The position numbers and the translations under genes were made by a program. 64,000 bases of DNA, taken from NCBI GenBank assembly GCA_002702655.1, contig PABB01000066.1, positions 1 to 64,000 on the forward strand, written 5' to 3'. The DNA is from Planctomycetaceae bacterium. Lineage in GTDB: Bacteria > Planctomycetota > Planctomycetia > Pirellulales > Lacipirellulaceae. The notes under the pieces are model-generated. The model searched no databases, had not been told where the DNA came from, and saw only the letters and a list, made by a program, of their open reading frames with translations. Positions 8,225-15,928 of the stretch are shown piece by piece; position 1 is the stretch's first letter, and every line of letters begins with the position of its first letter.

Positions 8225-8274
8225 TGGAGAGCAGGGGCCGGCCTAGGTTAGCACTCTCAGTCCCGGCCTCTGTC

Positions 8275-8520
8275 TCACATGATGAAGCTCTCTACTGTGG
8301 TTACGATTCGTGGCGTGGTTGGAGCCTTGGGCTTCGCGGTCGATCGTCGCCGCTCAAACGCTTCGATCGAATCGCGGCTGATCTTGTAGAACGCTCGACC
8401 GGCACCGGGCCGGCTGAAGTCGACGGCCTCAAGCTCTCCGGCCTGAATGTGGCGATAGATCGCTTCGCGTCGCACGCCCCAGAGGTCGGCAACCTCCGCA
8501 ACCGTCAGATACTTGCTCAT
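8275..8520 (-). CDS. excisionase-like helix-turn-helix DNA-binding protein
   Basis: An 81-residue protein starting MSKYLTVAEVADLWGVRREA, the classic start of the HTH_17/excisionase (MerR-related) domain, in which a helix-turn-helix is followed by a basic wing (YKISRDSIEAFERRR). Such proteins in integrative elements act as recombination directionality factors or repressors. The start at 8520 is set by the ATGA overlap with the stop of the upstream HTH gene, so the two are translationally coupled. Upstream extension to 8586 is possible but reads as low-complexity sequence. The C-terminal 20 residues are Pro/Thr-rich. It is a plausible binder of the GGGTGTC sites, but that is inference. Confidence 0.75.
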   Translation of the reverse strand: MSKYLTVAEVADLWGVRREAIYRHIQAGELEAVDFSRPGAGRAFYKISRDSIEAFERRRSTAKPKAPTTPRIVTTVESFIM

Positions 8521-8945
8521 CGCGTCGCCACCTCCGCCCCTTCGCCAGTGGCGATGGCTCGGGCCGCCTTGGCCGCTAGCTCCCACGGCAGGCCGTTGCG
8601 GCGAAGCGTGCCGAATAGTCCGGCAGCGAAGGCGTCGGCCATCGAGTAGAGGGCAGGCCGATCTTGCACGGATGGGACAATTGCCCGGCGGTTCTTCCAG
8701 GTCTCAACCGTCTGGCCGGTCACACCGCCGATAGTGGCGATTTCCTCGCGTGTGAAGTGCTCACGACCTTCGGCGAGGGTGACGAGCTTGGCCCACAATC
8801 GCGGGATATCGACGTAAGCCGCTTGGAATGGTCCAGAGCCGCCGAAGATGGCGAACGGTTCCGCAAACCACGCCCGGCCGCCGGATATGACCAGCAGTGT
8901 GCGGCCGGCGTCCGCGTGCTCTTTGAGATGGTGGGGCAAAACCAT
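8517..8945 (-). CDS. putative MerR-type HTH regulator
   Basis: A 142-residue protein. Residues 60-110 contain REHFTREEIATIGGVTGQTV followed by a Trp-Lys-Asn-Arg-Arg segment and Tyr-Ser, a layout like MerR-class winged helix-turn-helix domains. The N-terminal 50 residues are mixed beta and aromatic (WFAEPFAIFGG). It sits in the integrase operon, 100 bp downstream of the 9046-9549 gene, and its stop overlaps the next start as ATGA. It is probably a transcriptional regulator of the element. The exact family is uncertain. Confidence 0.6.
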   Translation of the reverse strand: MVLPHHLKEHADAGRTLLVISGGRAWFAEPFAIFGGSGPFQAAYVDIPRLWAKLVTLAEGREHFTREEIATIGGVTGQTVETWKNRRAIVPSVQDRPALYSMADAFAAGLFGTLRRNGLPWELAAKAARAIATGEGAEVATR

Positions 8946-9045
8946 TGAAGGCTCCGATCAACTGCTGTGTTGACTGAAGCCTAAGCAAGTTTCGCATTCA
9001 ATGAGTGAGACAAAGAGTGGTGGACTTGTGGGACAGAGTGGGACA

Positions 9046-9549
9046 TCAGGCCTGTGGCTTGATTCGATATCGTCCGTAAGCCCTGCCAGCCATCTGAATC
9101 GCCTCCGCCCAGAGCGGATACTTGGTTCGCAGCCGCCTGAGTGTCTTGAGTGGATCGCCTGCTATGCCCTCTAGTTCTGCTTTGCTCAGTCCGTTGTCGC
9201 CAGCCTCGACCAATGCCTTCACCAGCTTGTATTGTGCGGATGTAAGTGCCGGCACGCACTCGCCTAGCACCCGCGTCGGCTTCCCTTCGCCGTCTAGCTC
9301 CACGGTAGGGCCGGGAGGATTCATGTACTCCTCAAATCTCTCGATGCATTTATCAAGAGTCATCTCAGATGCTGCCTTGAGCGAAATGCCGTCCCGCTCG
9401 GCGATCACTTCGGCGACACCGCGAGTGGAGAACTTCTCGCCCATGTGGCCTACAAAGTGCCACATTCCCATCAGGGTATGGAGGTCGTCTTGAACACGCT
9501 TGCTCAGGGCCTCCCCGAGGTCTTTCAGTGCTTTCTTCTTACTCGCCAT
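9046..9549 (-). CDS. hypothetical protein of the integrase operon
   Basis: A 167-residue, mostly helical basic protein whose start overlaps the integrase stop by 11 bp, so both are made from one message. Residues 105-140 (ALTSAQYKLVKALVEAGDNG and the following LSKAEL) resemble a small winged-helix unit of the kind seen in DNA-binding regulators. No metal site, signal or membrane segment is visible. Its conserved place beside the integrase suggests a role in integration control. I do not recognise a named family. Confidence 0.65.
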   Translation of the reverse strand: MASKKKALKDLGEALSKRVQDDLHTLMGMWHFVGHMGEKFSTRGVAEVIAERDGISLKAASEMTLDKCIERFEEYMNPPGPTVELDGEGKPTRVLGECVPALTSAQYKLVKALVEAGDNGLSKAELEGIAGDPLKTLRRLRTKYPLWAEAIQMAGRAYGRYRIKPQA

Positions 9550-10726
9550 CGTCAGGCCCTCCGAACAGCCAGCTATGAATGTGGTCGCTGACGGCCTTCA
9601 GCCTGTCGTCGCTGATCCGATCGCGGCGGACGTACACGCCTGCCATGCCCTGGAGAGCGTGGCCCATGATGACGCTTGACGCTGAGAAGTCGCCAGCACC
9701 ATCGCTCACGGTTCTATGCGTATGGCGAATCGAGTAGAACGACCGCAGCCGCTTGGCGAGCTTCTCTTTCTTGAGCAGCTTGGCAAACTCCTTTGACAGC
9801 GGGTTGTCCTTGGCCGTGTTCCGCCAGCTATTGCCTTGCTTGGTGATGAAGACCAATTCGGACAGCTCGCGGTCCTTCGGCTCTTTGCGGACGGCCAGCC
9901 AAGCTCGCACGGCCTGAACCGTCTCGGGCCAAAGGTGACAGCGGCGGAATTGGCCCGTCTTAGGTCGCGGGTAGGTCAGCCAGCCGGCGTCCAAGTCGAG
10001 GTGCTCAAACGTCAGGTTTGCAATGTCGGAATTGCCCAGCCCGGCGTTGATGGCCAGCAGGATCATCGCCCGCAGTTGCACGTTGGCCGATTCAATTAGG
10101 GCGAGTAGCTCGTCAGGCTCATAGAACTTCTCCGCCTGCCCGTTGCGTTCCTTCAGCAGCTTGTCCGCCCGCGGCTTGCTGAACTGAGTGCCGTACCGCA
10201 CTCGGTCGATCAGTTCATTCTTGATGGCCCAAGAGAATGGCACCCTTGCCTTGGTGATGAAAGTGCCGAGAGCCGCGAGGCCGCGAGTCTTGGCCACCTC
10301 CGTGCGAACCTTGGCGAAGTCGGCCGGGGCGAGTCCTTCGACCGCACGATTCTTGCCGATGATGTCGGCGAACCGTTGGCAGGTTCGCTGATAGTCAGCC
10401 AGCGTCACGGCCTGAAGCTCGCCCGTAGCGACTCGCCTTTTGCAGTCGCTCAGGAACGTGTCAAAGAGTCGCTTGACCGTCAGGCGGTCTTCTGAGGCAT
10501 CCTCGGCAGGCGGTGGCGACTCGCCGCGTCTCAGATAGTCTTTCGTGCGGTCCCACTCGCGTTCAGCGTCTTCAGGCGAGACTTCGCCGATTTTGCCGAA
10601 GTAGTGGAAACGCCCCTTTATCTTCTTGCACCAACGGCCTGACGGATGAACCCAGAGCGGGAACCCCTTGGGGGTCTTGGGCGGCCTTGGCGTTGCCGAC
10701 TTGCGGCGTGTAGAATTGGCAGACAT
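9539..10726 (-). CDS. tyrosine recombinase (integrase) of the element
   Basis: A 395-residue site-specific recombinase. The N-terminal part has a basic Pro-rich start and an arm/core-binding region with aromatic residues (residues 20-70), then a SAM-like core-binding domain (about 85-180). In the catalytic domain Lys 256 (PRPKTG), Arg 334 (YSIRHTHR), His 356 (MGHALQ) and the nucleophile Tyr 365 (GVYVRR) are present. The first catalytic arginine, normally in a Gly-Leu-Arg motif, is replaced: the sequence reads AGLGNSD (Gly 231). His of the HxxR box is Tyr 331. I recall such changes in other planctomycete integrases, so the enzyme may still be active. It lies beside a tRNA, a usual integration target. 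Confidence 0.88.
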   Translation of the reverse strand: MSANSTRRKSATPRPPKTPKGFPLWVHPSGRWCKKIKGRFHYFGKIGEVSPEDAEREWDRTKDYLRRGESPPPAEDASEDRLTVKRLFDTFLSDCKRRVATGELQAVTLADYQRTCQRFADIIGKNRAVEGLAPADFAKVRTEVAKTRGLAALGTFITKARVPFSWAIKNELIDRVRYGTQFSKPRADKLLKERNGQAEKFYEPDELLALIESANVQLRAMILLAINAGLGNSDIANLTFEHLDLDAGWLTYPRPKTGQFRRCHLWPETVQAVRAWLAVRKEPKDRELSELVFITKQGNSWRNTAKDNPLSKEFAKLLKKEKLAKRLRSFYSIRHTHRTVSDGAGDFSASSVIMGHALQGMAGVYVRRDRISDDRLKAVSDHIHSWLFGGPDDGE

Positions 10727-10751
10727 GGCATCCCTCGCGTCTTCAAGTGAA

Positions 10752-10837
10752 GGGGTGTCACTGACACCCTCCGGTTGCCGCCGGGGGGTGTCGCTTTAAC
10801 TGCCACATAGCTTAGCAGGGTGTCAATTTGGGTGTCA
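10752..10837. promoter_or_regulatory. five-copy GGGTGTCA cluster (operator or integrase arm sites)
   Basis: Between the integrase start and the tRNA, the octamer GGGTGTCA occurs at 10753-10760, inverted at 10762-10769 (a perfect palindrome with a 1-bp centre), as GGGTGTCG at 10785-10792, and as direct repeats at 10818-10825 and 10830-10837, 12 bp apart. Such arrays flank integrases as arm-type sites or as binding sites for excisionase or repressor. Confidence 0.6.
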
Positions 10838-10838
10838 A
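10809..10838 (-). promoter_or_regulatory. putative integrase promoter overlapping repeats
   Basis: On the reverse strand TTGACA (10838-10833) and TAAGCT (10814-10809) are spaced by 18 bp and point toward the integrase, 83 bp before its start. Both TTGACA hexamers here are parts of the TTGACACCC repeats, so a protein bound to the repeats would cover the -35 element. Confidence 0.4.
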
Positions 10839-10894
10839 GCAACAAGAAACGCTTGACAAGCCAAAGACGCAAATGCCTGTGAAATAAGCACTTA

Positions 10895-10968
<74 letters not shown>

Positions 10969-11189
10969 CTCGCTCGTGTGTCGCAGCGCCGGAGAGTTCC
11001 GTCTCGCCGATGTTGGCGCGGGTCTTCCCAACTGCGTTTTGACCGCCAGTTGGACTGTCATGCATGCAGGCAGTGCGGACGATCTCGGCGACGGGCTCCG
11101 GGATTTCCCTGTGGCGACGCTGAGTGTGGCCCGTGTTATAGTGGCGGCGCGTTTCTCTTGCCACCAAGGATTCAACTCCTCTCGAGATT

Positions 11190-12977
11190 GTGAGCGACAA
11201 CCACGACCGACCCCGTCAGCTGACGCTGCGAGCTGCGGCAACCGGGGCTGTCCTCGGGGCATTGCTGGTGCCTTGCAACGTCTATTCTGGGCTGAAGATC
11301 GGTTGGTCGTTCAACATGTCGATCGCCGCGGCCCTGCTGAGTTGCGGCTTTTGGGGCGTCGCGCGGCGAGGGTTGGGCCACGAACGCATCGCCGATTGGG
11401 GATTGCTGGAGAACAACGTCAACCAAACCTGCGCGTCGTCGGCTGCGTCGATTATTTCGGCAGGCTTGGTGGCGCCGATCCCAGCCCTGGCGATTCTGAC
11501 CGGTACGGAGTTGAGCTGGCCCGTGCTGTCCGTCTGGCTCTTCACGGTCAGTTGCATTGGAGTGCTGGTCGGTCTGGCGTTGCGTCGGCAGATGCTGCTG
11601 ATTCAGAAGCTGCCGTTCCCGTCGGGCGTGGCCACGGCCGAGACGGTGCGCGAAATCTACGCCGAGGGGCGCGAAGCCACCATGCGGGTGCGCTACTTGC
11701 TGGGCGGCGGATTGCTATCGGCGACGACGAAGCTGTTTTCTGAATTCGTTGCGGCGATTCCTCAGATGGGACCTGCCGTGCGGTTGAGTTCGTGGGGATT
11801 GCCAACGCTCACGACTCGCAACTTGGGGTTCGTGTTCGATCCTTCGTTCTTGATGATTGGTTTCGGCGCAATCGTGGGCTTGCGAGTGGGGCTGTCGCTG
11901 TTGGTCGGAGCGGTCATTGCCTGGGGCGTGGCGGCGCCTTGGCTATTATCGACGGGCCGCGTCCCCATGCCGGTTGGCGATCAGACGGTCTTCGCCAATG
12001 CCGTGGAGTTCCTGCTGTGGCCGGGCGTTGCCATGATGGTCACCGCGGCGCTGGTCTCGTTCAGTTTCTCGCTGCCGAGCATGATGCGGGGCGTGGGCAA
12101 GAGCAAGCAGCGGCCTGCGGACGGGAGCCAAGCGAAGGCGCCCGACAGTGCGGGCGTCCCCGGAAAGTTTCTTGTCGTGGGGCTGCTGGCAGCGACGGTG
12201 GCGACAACCATCGCCCAGGTTTCGATCTTTGGGATCGAGGCCCACATGGGGTTGCTGGCCGTGCTGCTGACGTTTGTCCTGGCCGTGGTTGCCGCTCGGG
12301 TTTCGGGGGAGACCGGGATTCCGCCCATCGGAGCCTTGGGGAAGGTCACGCAGTTGACGTTCGGCTTTGTCAATCCGACGAACGTGACCGAGAATCTGAT
12401 GACCGCCAATGTGACGGGCGGGGCTGCCGGTCAGTGCTCGGACTTGTTGCACGATTTGAAAGCCGGGCTGTTGCTCGGCGCCTCGGTGCGCGCCCAAGCA
12501 GCCGCCCAGTTTTTAGGAGTGCTTGTCGGTTCTGTGGCGGGCAGCGCCGCCTATCTGGTGCTGGTTCCCGATCCCGCGAAGATGCTCCTGACCAAGGAAT
12601 GGCCGGCGCCGGCCGTGGCCACTTGGAAAGCGGTCGCGGAGTTGTTTCGCGACGGCATCGACGCCGCTCCGTCGGGGGCGATTACGGCGTCGATCATCGG
12701 AGCGGTTGTCGGCGCCGTCCTGGCAATCATCTACGCATTGCTGCCGGAGAAGAGCGCGCATTGGTGTCCCAGCGCCGTCAGCCTGGGGCTCGCCTTCGTG
12801 ATCCCCGCTTTCTACGGAATCTCGCTCTTTCTTGGCGCCGCCCTGGCGACGATTGCGGCGCGGTTTGCCCCCGACTGGTCGCGTCGATTCGTGTTGCCGA
12901 TTGCCGCGGGGCTTGTCGCCGGCGAGAGCCTGGCGGGCGTCGCCGCTGCGCTGACCACGCTGGCGAGCGGCAGTTAG
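11190..12977 (+). CDS. OPT-family oligopeptide transporter
   Basis: A 595-residue integral membrane protein with about 14 hydrophobic segments across its length. The start matches OPT transporters: AVLGALLVPCNVYSGLKIGW, then FPSGVATAETVREIY, and near residue 390 TGIPPIGALGKVTQL and PTNVTENLMTANVTGG, conserved blocks of this family. OPT proteins import peptides or metal chelates by proton symport. It starts with GTG at 11190, as no ATG is suitably placed. It is monocistronic or loosely linked to the acetamidase gene 155 bp downstream. The substrate is unknown. Confidence 0.88.
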   Translation: MSDNHDRPRQLTLRAAATGAVLGALLVPCNVYSGLKIGWSFNMSIAAALLSCGFWGVARRGLGHERIADWGLLENNVNQTCASSAASIISAGLVAPIPALAILTGTELSWPVLSVWLFTVSCIGVLVGLALRRQMLLIQKLPFPSGVATAETVREIYAEGREATMRVRYLLGGGLLSATTKLFSEFVAAIPQMGPAVRLSSWGLPTLTTRNLGFVFDPSFLMIGFGAIVGLRVGLSLLVGAVIAWGVAAPWLLSTGRVPMPVGDQTVFANAVEFLLWPGVAMMVTAALVSFSFSLPSMMRGVGKSKQRPADGSQAKAPDSAGVPGKFLVVGLLAATVATTIAQVSIFGIEAHMGLLAVLLTFVLAVVAARVSGETGIPPIGALGKVTQLTFGFVNPTNVTENLMTANVTGGAAGQCSDLLHDLKAGLLLGASVRAQAAAQFLGVLVGSVAGSAAYLVLVPDPAKMLLTKEWPAPAVATWKAVAELFRDGIDAAPSGAITASIIGAVVGAVLAIIYALLPEKSAHWCPSAVSLGLAFVIPAFYGISLFLGAALATIAARFAPDWSRRFVLPIAAGLVAGESLAGVAAALTTLASGS

Positions 12978-13132
12978 TTGCCCTGTCGCTGCAGGCGTTT
13001 GCAGGAGTTTTTCAACGAATTCAAGCTGCAGTGCGCTCCCGAGCCGCGCGGCAGCGGGTTGTCTCAGCGCGGAAAATTGTGACACTAGAGTGTCATTGGT
13101 TCACTATTTGGGGCGGAGAGGGGCGTCTACGG

Positions 13133-14089
13133 ATGCGGAGAATCCGCCAACCCAATCACGCTTTCGTCTATACGCTCAGCGCTGAACATCAGCCCGTCGC
13201 GACGGTTGCCTGCAACGAAACGGTGTGCATCGAAACGATCGATGCGTTTGAGGGCCGGCTCCGTTCGTCTGCTGATTTGTATTCCCAAAAGTGTCCAGGG
13301 CCGCCGCGGGCCAATCCGCAAACGGGACCGATTTACGTCGAGGGAGCCGAGCCCGGCGATACGCTGGTTGTGACGATCGAAAACATCGAGCCGACCGAGG
13401 CCTTTGCAGTCACGGCTCTGATCCCGGAGTTTGGCGGGCTCACCGGGACCAGCCACACGGCCACGTTGGACGATCCGCTGCCGGAAGTGACTCGGCTGTT
13501 GCCCATCGAGAATGGGACGCTGCGTTTCGACGAGTCGCGTGCGCTGCCGCTGGCGCCCTTCGTCGGCACGCTGGGCACGGCGCCCGACCTGGAGGCGATC
13601 TCCAGCCTCACGCCAGGCTACTGGGGCGGCAACATGGACTGTGTCGAAACTGGCATTGGCAGCAGCGTGTGGTTACCGGTCCACAACGAAGGGGCGCTGT
13701 TCTTCATCGGCGACGCCCACGCACGCCAGGGCGACGGCGAGGTGACGGGCGTGGCGGCGGAGATGTCGGCGCGCGTCACCGTGAGCTTCGCGCTGAAGAA
13801 GAACTACAGCATCCGCTGGCCGCGCATCGAAACCGACAAGTACTTGATGGCAGTCGGCAGCGCGCGGCCGTTGGAAGATGCAGCGCGGATTGCCTGGAAG
13901 GAACTGATCGGTTGGCTGGTCGCCGACCATGGTTTCGACGCGCTGGAAGCCTACCAATTGCTCGGTCTGGTCGGCGAGATGCGCCTGGGCAACATGGTCG
14001 ATCCCAATTACTCGATGGTGGCGAAGCTCGGTAAAGCGTGGCTGCCGTCCGAATCAGCCGCTGGCAATTCGCAGACTCCGGAGCAGTAA
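13133..14089 (+). CDS. acetamidase/formamidase-family amidohydrolase
   Basis: A 318-residue enzyme of the FmdA/AmdA family, which hydrolyses short amides such as formamide or acetamide to acid plus ammonia. Family signs are PIYVEGAEPGDTLVVTIENI near residue 70, the central SSLTPGYWGGNMDC block, VHNEGALFFIGDAHARQGDG near residue 190 and an ending with VDPNYSM. The start ATG 13133 follows a purine-rich GGAGAGGGG. Its stop is one base before the start of the amidotransferase, so it is the first gene of the NAGGN operon and translationally coupled to it. Why an amidase heads an osmolyte operon is not obvious; it could degrade the terminal amide or recycle ammonia. Confidence 0.85.
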   Translation: MRRIRQPNHAFVYTLSAEHQPVATVACNETVCIETIDAFEGRLRSSADLYSQKCPGPPRANPQTGPIYVEGAEPGDTLVVTIENIEPTEAFAVTALIPEFGGLTGTSHTATLDDPLPEVTRLLPIENGTLRFDESRALPLAPFVGTLGTAPDLEAISSLTPGYWGGNMDCVETGIGSSVWLPVHNEGALFFIGDAHARQGDGEVTGVAAEMSARVTVSFALKKNYSIRWPRIETDKYLMAVGSARPLEDAARIAWKELIGWLVADHGFDALEAYQLLGLVGEMRLGNMVDPNYSMVAKLGKAWLPSESAAGNSQTPEQ

Positions 14090-14090
14090 C

Positions 14091-15866
14091 GTGTGTGGCA
14101 TTTGTGGTGAGGTTCGATTTGACGATGCGGCGGCCGACGTGGCGGCCGTCTCGCGCATGGCCGATCGCATGGTTCGGCGCGGCCCCGACGGCGAGGGGAT
14201 CGTCGCCCGCGGTCGGGTGGCGCTGGGGCATCGTCGACTGAAGATCATCGATCTTTCGGAGCACTCCCAGCAACCCATGGTGGATTCGCAGCTGGGTTTG
14301 TCGGTGGTCTACAACGGCGCCATCTACAATTATCCCCAGCTGCGCAGCGAACTGGAAGCGAAGGGCTACACGTTCTTCAGCCACGGCGATACCGAAGTCA
14401 TCTTGAAGGCATACCACGCCTGGGGATTGAAGTGCGTCGAGCGGTTCAACGGCATGTTCGCCTTCGCCATTCACGAACGCGACACCGGCAAGATTGTGCT
14501 GGGGCGGGATCGGCTGGGGATCAAGCCGCTGTACTATTCACAGACCGCCAACTGTTTACGGTTCGCGTCATCGCTGCCGTCTCTCCTGGCGGCCGGCGGG
14601 ATCGATACGTCCGTCGATCCGGTGGCGCTGAACTTCTACCTGTCCTTCCATTCCGTGGTTCCGCCGCCGCGGACGATTCTCGCGGGGGCAAAGAAGCTGC
14701 CGCCGGCAACGATCGCCGTCGTCGAAACAGACGGTTCGGTCACGATGCATAAGTACTGGGACCTGCAGTTTGGCCAGCGTGCCGATCAAAAGAACTACTC
14801 GTTCGATGATTGGTGCGACGAGACGCTCTCCGTGATGCGGCGGTCGGTCGAGCTGCGCATGGTGGCCGACGTGCCGGTCGGCGTCTTGCTCTCCGGCGGG
14901 CTCGACTCGAGTCTCGTCGTGGGCCTGCTGTGCGAGAACGGCGGAGACTTGGAGACGTTTTCCATTGGCTTCGATGCGGTGGCCGGCGAGGAGGGCGACG
15001 AGTTCAAGTACTCCGACATCGTCGTCGACCGCTTCGGGACCAAGCATCACAAGCTGTTCATCGACGCCGCGCGGACGTTGCCCGCTTTGCGGCAGTGCAT
15101 TGCCGAGATGTCGGAACCGATGGTCAGCCACGACAACGTCGGGTTCTACTTGCTGTCGCAAGAAGTCGCCAAGTCGTTGAAAGTCGTCCAAAGCGGGCAG
15201 GGCGCCGACGAGATTTTCGCCGGCTACCACTGGTACCCTCCCATGCTCGACGCCAGCGATGCCTTGGGGACGTACAAACAGGCGTTCTTCGACCGCGATT
15301 TTGACGAGTACCAGCAGGTCGTACGGTCGGAATATCTGACCGAAGACGCGGCCACGGATTTCGTCCGCGAGCATTTTGCGAAGGCCGGGGCGGAGATGCC
15401 GATTGACAAGGCGTTGCGCCTCGACACGCAAGTCATGCTGATCGACGACCCGGTGAAACGCGTCGACAATCACACGATGGCCGCCGGGCTGGAGGCGCGC
15501 GTGCCGTTTTTGGACCACGAGGTGGTCGAATTCGCGGCGACCGTTCCCCCCGAACTGAAGGTCAAGGACGACGGCAAGTACCTGCTCAAGGAGGCGGCTC
15601 GCCGAGTGATCCCCGCCGAGGTGATCGATCGCCCGAAGGGGTATTTTCCCGTGCCGGCTCTCAAGTACCTGCGCGGGGACTTTCTGGATATGGCTCGCGA
15701 TGCGCTCGCCGCGTCGGCCGCGCGACAGCGCGGTTTGTTCAAGCAGGACTACGTGGACCGTCTGTTGGACGACCCGGAAGCACACATCACTCCATTGCGC
15801 GGCTCCAAGCTGTGGCAACTGGCGTTGCTGGAACTGTGGCTGCAAGAGCACGTGCCAGCCCGCTGA
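14091..15866 (+). CDS. N-acetylglutaminylglutamine amidotransferase (AsnB-like)
   Basis: A 591-residue two-domain enzyme resembling asparagine synthase B. It starts GTG-TGT so that, after Met removal, Cys 2 (CGICGEV) is the glutaminase nucleophile. The glutaminase domain runs to about residue 200 (RRGPDGEG, YNGAIYNYPQLR, FNGMFAFAI). The synthetase domain has the ATP pyrophosphatase loop LLSGGLDSS at about residues 268-273, SGQGADEIFAGY, and ARVPFLDHEVVEFA. In known NAGGN loci this enzyme makes the terminal amide of the dipeptide osmolyte; that assignment comes from its companions, the ligase and the M42 peptidase directly downstream. GGAG lies nine bases before the start. Asparagine synthase is the alternative if context is ignored. 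Confidence 0.85.
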   Translation: MCGICGEVRFDDAAADVAAVSRMADRMVRRGPDGEGIVARGRVALGHRRLKIIDLSEHSQQPMVDSQLGLSVVYNGAIYNYPQLRSELEAKGYTFFSHGDTEVILKAYHAWGLKCVERFNGMFAFAIHERDTGKIVLGRDRLGIKPLYYSQTANCLRFASSLPSLLAAGGIDTSVDPVALNFYLSFHSVVPPPRTILAGAKKLPPATIAVVETDGSVTMHKYWDLQFGQRADQKNYSFDDWCDETLSVMRRSVELRMVADVPVGVLLSGGLDSSLVVGLLCENGGDLETFSIGFDAVAGEEGDEFKYSDIVVDRFGTKHHKLFIDAARTLPALRQCIAEMSEPMVSHDNVGFYLLSQEVAKSLKVVQSGQGADEIFAGYHWYPPMLDASDALGTYKQAFFDRDFDEYQQVVRSEYLTEDAATDFVREHFAKAGAEMPIDKALRLDTQVMLIDDPVKRVDNHTMAAGLEARVPFLDHEVVEFAATVPPELKVKDDGKYLLKEAARRVIPAEVIDRPKGYFPVPALKYLRGDFLDMARDALAASAARQRGLFKQDYVDRLLDDPEAHITPLRGSKLWQLALLELWLQEHVPAR

Positions 15867-15928
15867 GCGATGTCTCCTTTTCTGCCTTGTCAGCTTCAAC
15901 TCGCCTGCCCTCTAGTTGACCCAGTCAG

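Larger units (their letters stand above)
7415..8274. other. 860-bp tract without a credible gene; candidate structured RNA or packaging/control region
   Basis: No reading frame here looks like a protein: the open frames are short, overlap on both strands, are rich in Arg, Pro and Cys, and lack good start contexts. The tract does contain structure. There is GACACCC-AAAC-GGGTGTC at 7447-7464, GGTAGG (7731) pairing with CCTACC (7772), GGCGG/CCGCC around 7892-7909, CTGCTTTCGCAG at 7926-7937 (a GAAA tetraloop hairpin if read on the minus strand), CTGGGG/CCCCAG near 8006-8027 followed by a T run, and a strong terminator at 8162-8198. Two inverted copies of the GAAAATTTTC palindromic motif (7619-7631 and 8211-8224) bracket about 580 bp of it. 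It may be a non-coding RNA, a cos/pac site, a switch region, or a mix. Confidence 0.45.

Noticed and set aside
9046-9549. Idea that this gene encodes a second integrase subunit
   Set aside because: It lacks the catalytic Arg, His and Tyr motifs and is too short.
11792-13132. Upstream part of a long frame ending in the acetamidase gene
   Set aside because: It overlaps the OPT transporter in another frame; only the region from 13133 has protein character.
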